Source of the DNA: JAQIBY01 sp963676165
GTDB taxonomy: Bacteria; Bacteroidota; Bacteroidia; Bacteroidales; ML635J-15
Assembly (NCBI GenBank): GCA_963676165.1
Contig: OY781043.1
Location: forward strand, 2,790,001-2,854,000
DNA: 64,000 nucleotides
Reading direction: 5' to 3'
The position numbers and the translations under genes were made by a program. Positions 36,701-45,415 of this stretch are shown in pieces. The first letter of the stretch is position 1. The number at the start of each line of letters is the position of its first letter. Under the pieces are notes generated by a model that was given only the letters and a program-made list of their open reading frames with translations, was not told where the DNA came from and did no database searches.

Positions 36701-37186
36701 TTAAAATTTAAAAAACACACCAGCTTCTACTGAAGGATAAATGTACCTAAAACTATCGTATCCAGCAAAACCAAACATAAAATTCAACACAATATTGTCA
36801 TCGCCATTGTATTCCAAACCAATACCAGCACCATTTATCATGGTTTCAAGACCAAATTTATCGACTAAAAAATGATTTCCTTGATATATCAGCAAATTTG
36901 TTCTTGGATAGTTAGTTGCCTGACAAACAAGACTCAGTCCATAACTAGAAAGACTAAAAGATTTACCATAAAACGGCGCAGCAACCGCCATAACAGAGAA
37001 ACGATCATAGAAAAAACGATAACTAATTCCATACCCCGTTGACGTTCCGACAGCAACACCCAATGCATGATGAATTTTGCTATTTGGCGTTTTCACATCG
37101 ACAGGATTAGAATCACTCTGTGCATTTATCGCAGTTGCAAAGCACAGGATTAGCATTATCACCAATAATTTTCTCCATTGTTTCAT
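36701..37186 (-). CDS. Small beta-barrel-like secreted protein, paralogue 2
   Basis: This 161-residue protein has a signal peptide ending near AINA. It shares the order of motifs with the gene 11 bases downstream (HHALG, STGYGISYR, LLIYQGNHFL, FGFAGYDSF) and ends in an aromatic strand (GVFFKF). It is the first gene of the three-gene unit. Function unknown. Confidence 0.65.
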   Translation of the reverse strand: MKQWRKLLVIMLILCFATAINAQSDSNPVDVKTPNSKIHHALGVAVGTSTGYGISYRFFYDRFSVMAVAAPFYGKSFSLSSYGLSLVCQATNYPRTNLLIYQGNHFLVDKFGLETMINGAGIGLEYNGDDNIVLNFMFGFAGYDSFRYIYPSVEAGVFFKF

Positions 37187-37341
37187 AATTCACCTATCAT
37201 TTCGTTCTCCAAATATAAGTAAATTTATCTACCAATGATTTTTTCATTAATAATTAATCAGTTAATCGATTACGCAGGTAACTAGTAGTGAATATGAATC
37301 AGCACCAGGACCAACTAAAACCCATGCAATAAGTAAAAGAA

Positions 37342-37413
37342 TCACTTCATCAAACCATATTTTCTATAACTCACTTACATATACACAATTGCAATGATCA
37401 AACAGACGCAAGC
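37342..37413 (-). pseudogene. Relic of an MFS transporter 3' end
   Basis: Read on the minus strand, 24 codons give ACVCLIIAIVYM, a TAA, then VSYRKYGLMK and a stop. This matches the last residues of the MFS gene at 42313 (ACTCLLIAIVYM, then QISYRRYRLK), with the Gln codon turned into ochre. The relic starts just after the response-regulator stop. It implies that an MFS homologue once ended here and that its body is gone. Confidence 0.75.
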
Positions 37414-37426
37414 AAATATTTAAAGT

Positions 37427-38179
37427 TCAGCCCCCCAGCCACTTTTTAAAGTCTTTAACTCTATCCCGACTTACAATGGTATCATTTTCGGGTGATGGGT
37501 TCAGTTGCAATTTCAAACGGCCACTAAACCATGCTGAAATATTCTGAATACTCTGATTATTGACAATGCAGTTTCTGTTAATTCTGAAGAAACTCTTTTC
37601 ATCAAGACTATTTTCCAGCTCATTCAAAGAAAAATCCAATATATACCTTTTAGATCCGAAAGTGTATGCAAATGTCAGGCTATCTTCTGATATAAAATAC
37701 GCAATATCTCTGGAATATAATGCGGTAAAATTTTCGCCACTTTTTACGAGAAACCTTTCACGCTTCACCCCAAATCCATCTCCCAGAAAATACCTGACTT
37801 CATTCTGATCAAGCTTAAACATATTCGCAAATTTGAAATACTTATCAAGCACCCGTTTCAAATCGGATTTATCATATGGTTTAAGCAGGTAATCTATACT
37901 ATTAAGCTCAAATGATTTCAATGCGTATTCACTGTATGCTGTTGTAAACACAATTGCACTATCTACAGAAACTGCATCATAAATATCAAAACACAAACCA
38001 TCACTCAGTTTTATGTCCTGAAAAATCAAATCAGGATGCTTGTTCTCTTTCAACCACTTTATTGATGATTCTACAGAAATAAGCACCTCAACTATTTCAA
38101 TCGTCTCATCAAAGTCCAGAATTAAATCATGCAAACGCTGAGCTGTATGTTTCTCATCCTCAATAATAACGATTTTCAT
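37427..38179 (-). CDS. LytTR-family response regulator
   Basis: This 250-residue regulator has a receiver domain (residues 1-120) with phosphoacceptor Asp55 in PDLIFQDIKLSDG and Lys-type switch residues in SIDYLLKPYDKSD. The C-terminal LytTR DNA-binding domain carries FFRINRNCIVN and FKKWL. It starts 11 bases after the histidine kinase stop and is the last gene of a five-gene operon. Such regulators bind pairs of short repeats; the target could include its own operon (inference). Confidence 0.93.
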   Translation of the reverse strand: MKIVIIEDEKHTAQRLHDLILDFDETIEIVEVLISVESSIKWLKENKHPDLIFQDIKLSDGLCFDIYDAVSVDSAIVFTTAYSEYALKSFELNSIDYLLKPYDKSDLKRVLDKYFKFANMFKLDQNEVRYFLGDGFGVKRERFLVKSGENFTALYSRDIAYFISEDSLTFAYTFGSKRYILDFSLNELENSLDEKSFFRINRNCIVNNQSIQNISAWFSGRLKLQLNPSPENDTIVSRDRVKDFKKWLGG

Positions 38180-38190
38180 CCTTAAACTTT

Positions 38191-39264
38191 TTAATCATCA
38201 TTCATATTAATCTTTTCATCCGCATTGCTCATCAACAAAGGTAGTTCAACAACAAAGTGTTCCTTATCTTTAGTGACAACAACCTCATCTCCGGAAAGCA
38301 ATTGATACCTTTTCTTAATATTCTCAAGACCAATGGATAATGATGAGCTTTCCACACTCACAAGATCTACATTATTCTCAACAGAAACAGCATCTGATTT
38401 AACATTTACATTAATTACCAAAGGAGCCCCTGCAGAGTATTTATTATGCTTGATTGCATTTTCAATAAGCATCTGCACTGAGACAGGAGGAACAAATTTA
38501 TTGTAGCTGTTGTCATCCTCACATTCAATATTTAAAACAACAGCCTGATCAAAGCGCGATTTTAAAAGATAAAAATAGTCCTCTACCATTTTCATTTCTT
38601 CCGATAGAGAAACCGTTGTGAATTTATTTTTTTCAAGAATATACCTCAAGGTTTTAGAAAGTTTCACAACGAATTCTGATGATTTATCAGCATCAACGTG
38701 AATCATTGAAGACAACACACTTAAACTATTGAATAAAAAATGGGGTTCTACCTGAGCTTTCAGGGCATTATATTGAGCAGTAATATTCTCCTTTTCCAAC
38801 TTCAATGTTTCAAACTCTTTCTTTTGCAATGCTAAACGCCCCTGAATATTTTCATCCACAATAAAAATGACCATATAGAAAATCATGATTGAGACAGTTA
38901 ACTCAGGATTTATAAGTGACATTTTCTCCCAACTTTCGATTTGGTTGTAAACAGTAACATCGATAAATCGATACCCAGTATTTGTAAATACACCCAATAA
39001 AAAACCAAACATAAGATTCATTGATATTTTCACCAATTGACTCTTCTTTGTTATCTTCTTATTTAAATATTCCGACAGATACCAAAACGAAAGCCAAAGG
39101 CTGATTATATGTGCACTTATTACTATTCCCCTATGAGTGAAATCTGCAAACCCGCCAAAACTATAATCGAACCCTTTTATTACAAGATGTAACAAATAAA
39201 CAATTCCCAATCGGGTAAGAAACCTTGAAACCCTTCTATTTATCCTATTATTAAACATGACCAT
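38191..39264 (-). CDS. LytS-type sensor histidine kinase
   Basis: This 357-residue kinase has four predicted membrane segments (residues 17-135), a coiled coil (about 140-170) and a His_kinase domain with phosphohistidine His175 in EPHFLFNSLSVL, followed by an ATPase with LIENAIKHNKYS. There is no large extracytoplasmic sensor, so it probably senses a membrane or lipid signal. The gene order between an epimerase and the LytTR regulator ties it to the lipid-like enzymes upstream. Gaps of 4 and 11 bases separate it from its neighbours. Confidence 0.92.
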   Translation of the reverse strand: MVMFNNRINRRVSRFLTRLGIVYLLHLVIKGFDYSFGGFADFTHRGIVISAHIISLWLSFWYLSEYLNKKITKKSQLVKISMNLMFGFLLGVFTNTGYRFIDVTVYNQIESWEKMSLINPELTVSIMIFYMVIFIVDENIQGRLALQKKEFETLKLEKENITAQYNALKAQVEPHFLFNSLSVLSSMIHVDADKSSEFVVKLSKTLRYILEKNKFTTVSLSEEMKMVEDYFYLLKSRFDQAVVLNIECEDDNSYNKFVPPVSVQMLIENAIKHNKYSAGAPLVINVNVKSDAVSVENNVDLVSVESSSLSIGLENIKKRYQLLSGDEVVVTKDKEHFVVELPLLMSNADEKINMNDD

Positions 39265-39268
39265 CTAC

Positions 39269-40267
39269 CTATTTCAATTTATAATTCTGAGCATCATACC
39301 AATCCAAAGCCTTATTTATTGCTATTTCAGCATCTGTCCTTTTCAAGTTCAAAGATTCAACGGCTTTATCATTCCGAAAATAATTATCCAAACATAACAA
39401 TTTTAGATTAGCACTGCTTAAAGGTAATGATATATTTAATCCTTTCTCAAAAAATAACAGAACAAAAGACAATGTTGAAAAAAACCAATCCGGAATATGT
39501 ATCAGCTTAGTTTTCTTTGATGACCTTTTTATGATAATCGAATAGATTTCACGATAAGTAAGATTTTCTCCTGCCAAAAGATAACATTCCCCAATATTCC
39601 CTTTCTTGAGCGCATTTACAATTGCTTCGGCAGCATATCTAGCCTCAACAATACTTTTACCTCCTGAGGGATAGAATGCCCAACGTTTATTGTATGCCTG
39701 AAGTAAAAGTTTTCCGCTTGAAATATTTGCATCCCTTTCTCCAATAACAAAAGTCGGAGCTACAACGATAGCAGGAAAATCATTCTGTATCACTTCATTT
39801 AACACCATTTCCTGTGCAATATACTTACTGAAAGCATAGCCGGAATTCTTAAGCCATTCAGCAAATTCACCTGACTCATCGCCAGGACTTTTCATATTTC
39901 CATTGATAAAACAATTTGCAGTACTAATCAAAACAAATCGCTTTATTTTGTATTTCTCACTTAAAACAATCAAAGAAGCGGTGGCATCAATGTTTACAGA
40001 TTTAAAAGACTCAAACTTGTTTGGCAACTGCTTCGTTCTAGCAGCACAATGTACCACATAATCACTACCTGGGAAAGCACTTTCCAGTTCAGAAACATCT
40101 GTAAGTTTTGCATAAACCAATTGACAATCAATTCCATCAAGTGCTTTCAAGTTTGATTCTTTCCTAACAATTGCTGTAACGTCATAACCAGAAGCTAGCA
40201 ATTGAGCTGCAACATTTGATCCCAAAAGACCTGTCGCACCAGTTAATAATACTCTCCCTTTACTCAT
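39269..40267 (-). CDS. NAD-dependent epimerase/3-beta-HSD-like dehydrogenase
   Basis: This 332-residue protein is an extended SDR. The nucleotide motif is VLLTGATGLLGSNVA, HCAARTKQLP follows, and the catalytic Tyr/Lys pair is in YAFSKYIAQE. The C-terminal half resembles 3-beta-hydroxysteroid or dihydroflavonol-type reductases (SGGKSIVEARYAAEAIVNAL, GECYLLAGENLTYREI). Its start overlaps the preceding stop by 4 bases, so it is translationally coupled to the DUF2062-SDR fusion. Substrate is unknown; a lipid or sterol-like alcohol fits the operon. Confidence 0.82.
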   Translation of the reverse strand: MSKGRVLLTGATGLLGSNVAAQLLASGYDVTAIVRKESNLKALDGIDCQLVYAKLTDVSELESAFPGSDYVVHCAARTKQLPNKFESFKSVNIDATASLIVLSEKYKIKRFVLISTANCFINGNMKSPGDESGEFAEWLKNSGYAFSKYIAQEMVLNEVIQNDFPAIVVAPTFVIGERDANISSGKLLLQAYNKRWAFYPSGGKSIVEARYAAEAIVNALKKGNIGECYLLAGENLTYREIYSIIIKRSSKKTKLIHIPDWFFSTLSFVLLFFEKGLNISLPLSSANLKLLCLDNYFRNDKAVESLNLKRTDAEIAINKALDWYDAQNYKLK

Positions 40268-41535
40268 ACACTTACAGATTGTTTTAAGGATAATTCTTTT
40301 TGGATTGATTTGCTCAAAATTCGCAATTGAATATTAATCGGAACTATTTTAAAAATCACATATGTCAGTTTATTTAAAACTCCGGGAACAATCAAATTTT
40401 TCCCTTTGTACATACTCTTCACACAAATCTGAGCTGTACGCTTAGGAGAAAGCATCCCTGATTTTACAATTTTACTATATTGTTCTATCCTTGCTGATAC
40501 ATCTTTATTTGTTGCCATACCTCCCGGATGTGCTACACTCACACTCACTCCTTCAGCTTTTAGCTCTGCAGACATCGCTCGAGAAAAAGAATACACAAAT
40601 GCTTTGGAGGCCGGATATACAGTCTTAAACGGAATTGGTATAAAAGACGCCATACTGGCTATATTTAAAATATATGCATTTCTCTGTCTGATAAGATTAT
40701 CCATCATCAAACGGGTTAACAATACCAAAGATCGCATATTCAACATGATGATATTATCAAGATACTTGGTAGTGGACTCAGAAAATCCCTGACTCCCCCC
40801 TGCTCCGGCATTATTAATTAACACATCTACATTGAATTTAGAATTTACATCTTCAACCAGACATCTCAACTCCGTATCATTGGTTAAATCCAATTCAAAG
40901 ATATGGACTTTAACATCATACTTTTTCTTTATGTATTCACAAACTGATGATAGATTTTCACCTGGCAAAGACACCAGTATCAAATTTTTACCCTGTGAAG
41001 CTAATTCATTTGAAATGCATTCTCCCAGACCCTGACTTGCGCCGGTTATCAAAGCATAAGCTGAATGTTTCTTTTCTGTTATAAAACCTCTGTTATGTTT
41101 TTTCAAAATCCGCAACACCAAATGATATGTCAAAACCGATACAATAATTCCGGTAACAATACCACCAACAGTCATACATATAAAAACATCAAAACCTGAA
41201 TCCAGTACTGCTTTTATAAATCCAAAACCCAGACGTTCCGGCATAATAAAATCAATTTCCAGAAATAAGATCTTTTTTCCCAACCAGAAATTAAATGCAA
41301 ATACAAATAGTCCTGTTGCTAAGTTTGTATTAAATACCGCAATGCATGCAGCCTTTCTATTGACCCGAATCATACTACTTACCAGTAATGCCAGCATCAT
41401 TTGGAACCCAGGTATTGGCATCATACCTATAAATGAACCTAATGCAAAACCACGTGCGACTGAAACAGGTTTATCCCGCAACTTCAACACTTTTTTAAAG
41501 CCTGCCTTTAATTTAATTCGAAGTTTCATTTTCAC
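40264..41535 (-). CDS. DUF2062-short-chain dehydrogenase fusion protein
   Basis: This 423-residue protein joins two families. Residues 1-145 form a DUF2062 membrane domain (RDKPVSVARGFALGSFIGMM, then PIPGFQMMLALLVSS and two further helices). Residues about 157-423 form a classical SDR with ALITGASQGLG, NNAGAGG, a catalytic Ser in NIASMASF and YxxxK in YPASKAF. This anchors an NAD(P)H oxidoreductase to the inner membrane. It overlaps the START-domain gene by 23 bases and the epimerase by 4. A membrane lipid substrate is inferred. Confidence 0.82.
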   Translation of the reverse strand: MKMKLRIKLKAGFKKVLKLRDKPVSVARGFALGSFIGMMPIPGFQMMLALLVSSMIRVNRKAACIAVFNTNLATGLFVFAFNFWLGKKILFLEIDFIMPERLGFGFIKAVLDSGFDVFICMTVGGIVTGIIVSVLTYHLVLRILKKHNRGFITEKKHSAYALITGASQGLGECISNELASQGKNLILVSLPGENLSSVCEYIKKKYDVKVHIFELDLTNDTELRCLVEDVNSKFNVDVLINNAGAGGSQGFSESTTKYLDNIIMLNMRSLVLLTRLMMDNLIRQRNAYILNIASMASFIPIPFKTVYPASKAFVYSFSRAMSAELKAEGVSVSVAHPGGMATNKDVSARIEQYSKIVKSGMLSPKRTAQICVKSMYKGKNLIVPGVLNKLTYVIFKIVPINIQLRILSKSIQKELSLKQSVSV

Positions 41536-42166
41536 ACATTTTAATCAGATTACTAAAAGAGTTTATCATTATTCTCTGTACAATCGGATCTAGAACGGCT
41601 CTGGGTAAAGATGTTTTGGTCTTGCAAAATGATTCAAATACAACATGGGTTATTCCCTTTGAGTTTGTATACATTCGCCATTCACCTTCATATCCCTCAA
41701 TCCTGTTATCATGGTTTTGATAAGCCATATATTCAGGCAGAGATTTCATCGCAATTGTAACATAACTCCCCTCTATTATTAAAGAGTTCTTTACAATGAT
41801 ATCTCTTTGCTTAAGCGGTCTGGGAATATTATATTGTGAGTAATTTACCCACTCATTATCAGATAAATACTCAATCTCACACTTTTTTACCTGATTTGAC
41901 CAATCGCTATATTTCTTCGGGTTTATCAGCGATTCCAGAATAACCTCAGCATATGCATTAATATCAAATGAAACCTTTATTTGTCTGGTCTTCCCTGCAT
42001 AATCATCACGAATCCAGCGATACTGTATTTTCACATCATTTTTTTCTATCGCTGTCTCCCATCTGGACAATATCTCTTGTGCCATTGAGGCATTAACACT
42101 AACTAAGAAAGCAAAAGCCCAAAGCACTAAAATCGGTCTAATCTTTACTCCAAATTTTCCTTTCAT
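41513..42166 (-). CDS. Secreted START-domain (StAR-related lipid-transfer-like) protein
   Basis: This 217-residue protein has a signal peptide (ILVLWAFAFLVSVNASMA) and a START-like fold: WETAIEKNDVKIQYRWI, FDINAYAEVILESL, the basic/aromatic YNIPRPLKQRDIIV and the final helix RIMINSFSNLIK. START proteins hold a lipid in a deep pocket. It is the first gene of the operon and would act in the periplasm. The ATG at 42166 is preferred over one eight codons upstream because the signal starts there. Confidence 0.8.
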   Translation of the reverse strand: MKGKFGVKIRPILVLWAFAFLVSVNASMAQEILSRWETAIEKNDVKIQYRWIRDDYAGKTRQIKVSFDINAYAEVILESLINPKKYSDWSNQVKKCEIEYLSDNEWVNYSQYNIPRPLKQRDIIVKNSLIIEGSYVTIAMKSLPEYMAYQNHDNRIEGYEGEWRMYTNSKGITHVVFESFCKTKTSLPRAVLDPIVQRIMINSFSNLIKMCENETSN

Positions 42167-42312
42167 AATCTGATCTTTAAAAACAATCAAATAATTATTC
42201 AGGATAAAAGTAAATCAGGAACCTACGAATGGAAAGCAATATCTATTGAACTGTAGTATAGATTTTTGAGTTGTAAAAAATTGAGATTAAGTCGTCAGTC
42301 TTTCATATCAAT

Positions 42313-43632
42313 CTACTTTAATCGATACCTCCTGTAGCTAATCTGCATATACACAATTGCAATAAGCAAACATGTACAGGCGATCATAAAGGTAGGGAAA
42401 TAACCAAGACTACGGTACAATGCCAAGCCGACAAAAGGCGCAAAAAGTCCACGAACTCCAACCAAAGACAAATGCACTGCCTGGTAATCTCCTGCGTCCT
42501 CTGCATGTTTAACAAAATAGGATGAGCCAATGGTAAATTGCAAGTTCATGGCAGACTGAAACAATCCAAAAAACACAAAGGCAATCAAAACCATGACCAC
42601 AATATTCAGATCATTCCATACCACATTCCAAGTGAGAAATTCACTAATGGCAATAAAGAAAATGTACAGAAACATGAATGAATAGGAAATCTGGGAAAAT
42701 TTACGCGGATCAAGTTTGCCAAGCACTACACCGAATATCGGCATCATAATTAACAAGACTAAATTCCCTGAATTTTTGTAAAATGCGACACTTGTATAAG
42801 ACAGTTTTAAAACATTTTCAAGGTAAAGCGTAACCACAGTCACAGTAAACATGAAAGCAAAACCATAAAGCATGAACCCAATTTCAAAATCACGGTATGG
42901 TTTGTCTTTCACCAGAATTCTTCCCATACGCTTGACAGAATCGGAGACTGCAACCCAAAATGGTCGGGGAAATTCTTGCTTAACCGGAGTGTATGGTATT
43001 AATGACAGGAAATAGATTGCCAAAATTCCGGCAACACCCATCATAGGCCAGGTCACCCGAAAAGCATAATAATTGGCATCCAATAGAATTCCCAATCCAA
43101 AACTTACCAACAGAGACACCAATTTATTGGCTGTCATCGCCCAAGAATATAGTGAAGATAATTTCTCGTCTCGATAATTATGCTTGAGTAATTGATTGAT
43201 AGTAGGATGAATAACAATCACACCAAGATAATAAATAAGAAATATCCCGAGGAAAAGATATTGATACAAAGCTGTCCCTACATAAGCTTCAGGTTCCTTT
43301 GGAAAGAAGAAAAACAGGAATAATGGCAAACGAGTCAGTATGCCAACCCAACGAAGCATTACACGCTTTTTACTAGTTCTTCGGATAAACTCATTGAAAA
43401 AAACAAGAAGTACATAAACTGCGATGCTAATAACAAATAAAGCAGCAAGTTTCACCTCACTCCCATGCATGGACTTTAGGAATATAAACTCATTGAGCAA
43501 GATTCCACCCATAAGTACTCCCTCAAAAATGGAATACAAAAGATGCAAGCCAAAGCTTTTTTTTTCTGCGTTTAATAATCCTGACCAAATTCCCATTGTA
43601 CTAATCTTGTTGATGCTTTCAGAAACAGGCAT
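42313..43632 (-). CDS. MFS transporter
   Basis: This 439-residue membrane protein has about 12 hydrophobic segments and the short basic loops of the major facilitator superfamily, with FIRRTSKKRVMLRWVG in the loop 2-3 position and a central loop after residue 215. No classic substrate motif is seen. A short relic of a close homologue's C-terminus lies on the other side of the START/SDR/LytTR operon. It ends about 120 bases before that operon's START gene. Confidence 0.82.
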   Translation of the reverse strand: MPVSESINKISTMGIWSGLLNAEKKSFGLHLLYSIFEGVLMGGILLNEFIFLKSMHGSEVKLAALFVISIAVYVLLVFFNEFIRRTSKKRVMLRWVGILTRLPLFLFFFFPKEPEAYVGTALYQYLFLGIFLIYYLGVIVIHPTINQLLKHNYRDEKLSSLYSWAMTANKLVSLLVSFGLGILLDANYYAFRVTWPMMGVAGILAIYFLSLIPYTPVKQEFPRPFWVAVSDSVKRMGRILVKDKPYRDFEIGFMLYGFAFMFTVTVVTLYLENVLKLSYTSVAFYKNSGNLVLLIMMPIFGVVLGKLDPRKFSQISYSFMFLYIFFIAISEFLTWNVVWNDLNIVVMVLIAFVFFGLFQSAMNLQFTIGSSYFVKHAEDAGDYQAVHLSLVGVRGLFAPFVGLALYRSLGYFPTFMIACTCLLIAIVYMQISYRRYRLK

Positions 43633-43696
43633 CTTCGAGATAAATGCTCGAATTCACTTTCCCAAAGCCATTTAAGAATTTGGAGGCGGCTGAGGC

Positions 43697-43716
43697 ATTT
43701 CGATTTTCATCGAAAT
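43697..43716 (-). terminator. Hairpin downstream of guaA (possible terminator)
   Basis: ATTTCGAT and ATCGAAAT pair perfectly over 8 bp around TTTC, 24 bases after the guaA stop. There is no T run, so termination is uncertain. Confidence 0.4.
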
Positions 43717-43739
43717 CGTCTCGAAGCCCCGACAAATTC

Positions 43740-45272
43740 CTATTCCCACTCAATCGTTGCTGGTGGTTTAGAGCTAATATCATAAACCACACGGTTTACA
43801 CCGCGCACCCGATTGATGATTTTGTTCGAAATTTTCGCAAGAAACTCGTATGGCAGATGTACCCAGTCAGCAGTCATACCATCTGTTGACTGAACAGCAC
43901 GCAATGCAACAACCTGTTCATAAGTACGCTCATCTCCCATTACACCAACGGATTGGATTGGAAGCAAAACAGAACCTGCCTGCCAGACATCGTCGTACAA
44001 ACCATCATCTTTCAAGCCTTGAATGAAGATATCATCCACTTCCTGCAGAATGCGTACTTTCTCCGGTGTAATATCTCCAAGAATACGAATTCCCAAACCA
44101 GGACCTGGGAATGGATGACGTTTCAAAATATTTTCAGGTATATCAATGGCTTTACCCACACGACGCACTTCATCTTTAAAGAGTGAACGCAAAGGCTCAA
44201 CCACTTTCAGGTTCATTTTTTCAGGCAATCCACCCACATTGTGGTGAGATTTTATGGTTACTGAAGGACCATTTACCGAAACGGATTCAATGACATCAGG
44301 ATAAATAGTGCCTTGCGCCAACCATTTTACGCCTTCAATTTTATTGGCTTCTTCATCAAAAATATCAATGAATTTTCCGCCGATAATTTTGCGCTTTCTT
44401 TCTGGATCTTTCTCACCTTTCAGTGCTTCATAGAAACGCTCACGCGCATCGATACCAATGACATTTAAGCCGAGATTCTTGTAAGAATCCAAAACAGATT
44501 CGAACTCATTTTTTCGTAATAATCCATTATCAACAAAGATGCAGGTTTGATTTTGACCAATGGCTTTATGCAATAAAATGGCAGCAACACTAGAGTCCAC
44601 ACCACCAGACAAACCCAGCACAACTTTATCATCACCCAATTGGGTTCGTAAGTTTTCAATGGTTTCATCGACATAAGACTCTGGAGTCCAATCTTGCTTA
44701 CAACCAGCGATATTGACAACAAAATTTTCCAACAACTGCTTTCCTTCAGTGGAATGATACACTTCAGGATGAAACTGGATTCCGTATGTTTTTTCGTCTT
44801 CTATTTCAAAAGCTGCAACCTTTACATCTTCTGTCGAAGCAATAATCCGGAAATTATCAGGAATGCTATTGATTGTATCTCCATGCGACATCCAAACTTG
44901 ATTTCCTGGAGTCATATTTTGCAATAACGCATGCGTTTCATCCATTTTCACAAGGTGAGCACGTCCATACTCCCGGGTATTTGAAAACCGCACATCTCCA
45001 CCATAATGATGCGACAAATATTGTGCACCATAACAAACGCCAAGCAGAGGGTAATGTCCTTTTATGCCTTCGAGATGAGGAACCGGAGCGCCTTCATCAA
45101 GGACAGAAAATGGAGACCCACTTAAAATCACTGCTTTAATTGAGTGATCATTTTCAGGAATTTCATAGGAAAAAGGGTGAATTTCACAGTACACATTTAA
45201 CTCACGTACCTTTCTGGCTATCAGCTGAGTATATTGTGAACCAAAATCGAGAATCAGAATTTTTTCGTGCAT
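43740..45272 (-). CDS. guaA: GMP synthase (glutamine-hydrolysing)
   Basis: This 510-residue enzyme converts XMP to GMP using ammonia from glutamine. The class I glutamine amidotransferase domain has its nucleophile in LLGVCYGAQYL and a HPE motif in FHPEVYHS; the ATP-pyrophosphatase domain has LGLSGGVDSSVAA; the C-terminal dimerisation domain ends PPATIEWE. The length is standard. A TATCTTTG element lies 16 bases before the start. Confidence 0.98.
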   Translation of the reverse strand: MHEKILILDFGSQYTQLIARKVRELNVYCEIHPFSYEIPENDHSIKAVILSGSPFSVLDEGAPVPHLEGIKGHYPLLGVCYGAQYLSHHYGGDVRFSNTREYGRAHLVKMDETHALLQNMTPGNQVWMSHGDTINSIPDNFRIIASTEDVKVAAFEIEDEKTYGIQFHPEVYHSTEGKQLLENFVVNIAGCKQDWTPESYVDETIENLRTQLGDDKVVLGLSGGVDSSVAAILLHKAIGQNQTCIFVDNGLLRKNEFESVLDSYKNLGLNVIGIDARERFYEALKGEKDPERKRKIIGGKFIDIFDEEANKIEGVKWLAQGTIYPDVIESVSVNGPSVTIKSHHNVGGLPEKMNLKVVEPLRSLFKDEVRRVGKAIDIPENILKRHPFPGPGLGIRILGDITPEKVRILQEVDDIFIQGLKDDGLYDDVWQAGSVLLPIQSVGVMGDERTYEQVVALRAVQSTDGMTADWVHLPYEFLAKISNKIINRVRGVNRVVYDISSKPPATIEWE

Positions 45273-45288
45273 GCCATTAAAGTTTTGG

Positions 45289-45296
45289 CAAAGATA
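45289..45296 (-). promoter_or_regulatory. -7 element of guaA
   Basis: The minus strand reads TATCTTTG, an exact TAnnTTTG match, 16 bases upstream of the ATG at 45272. Confidence 0.55.
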
Positions 45297-45362
45297 AGCT
45301 TATTTCGAAAATAATAAAGGCTAAGCAAAAGCTTTTGAAAATAGTTTTCTTTGCTAAAGGAA

Positions 45363-45400
45363 AAGACAACCCTCCAAACAGGAGCTTGGTGGGTTGTCTT
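45363..45400 (-). terminator. Intrinsic terminator of the metallopeptidase gene
   Basis: AAGACAACCC and GGGTTGTCTT pair perfectly, with an inner CCAA/TTGG helix. It lies 15 bases after the stop on the minus strand. Confidence 0.8.
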
Positions 45401-45415
45401 AAAACAGTTCAAAAA

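Noticed and set aside
44873..45139. Open frames opposite guaA
   Set aside because: They are shadows of a fully convincing enzyme gene, with no independent signal or family pattern.
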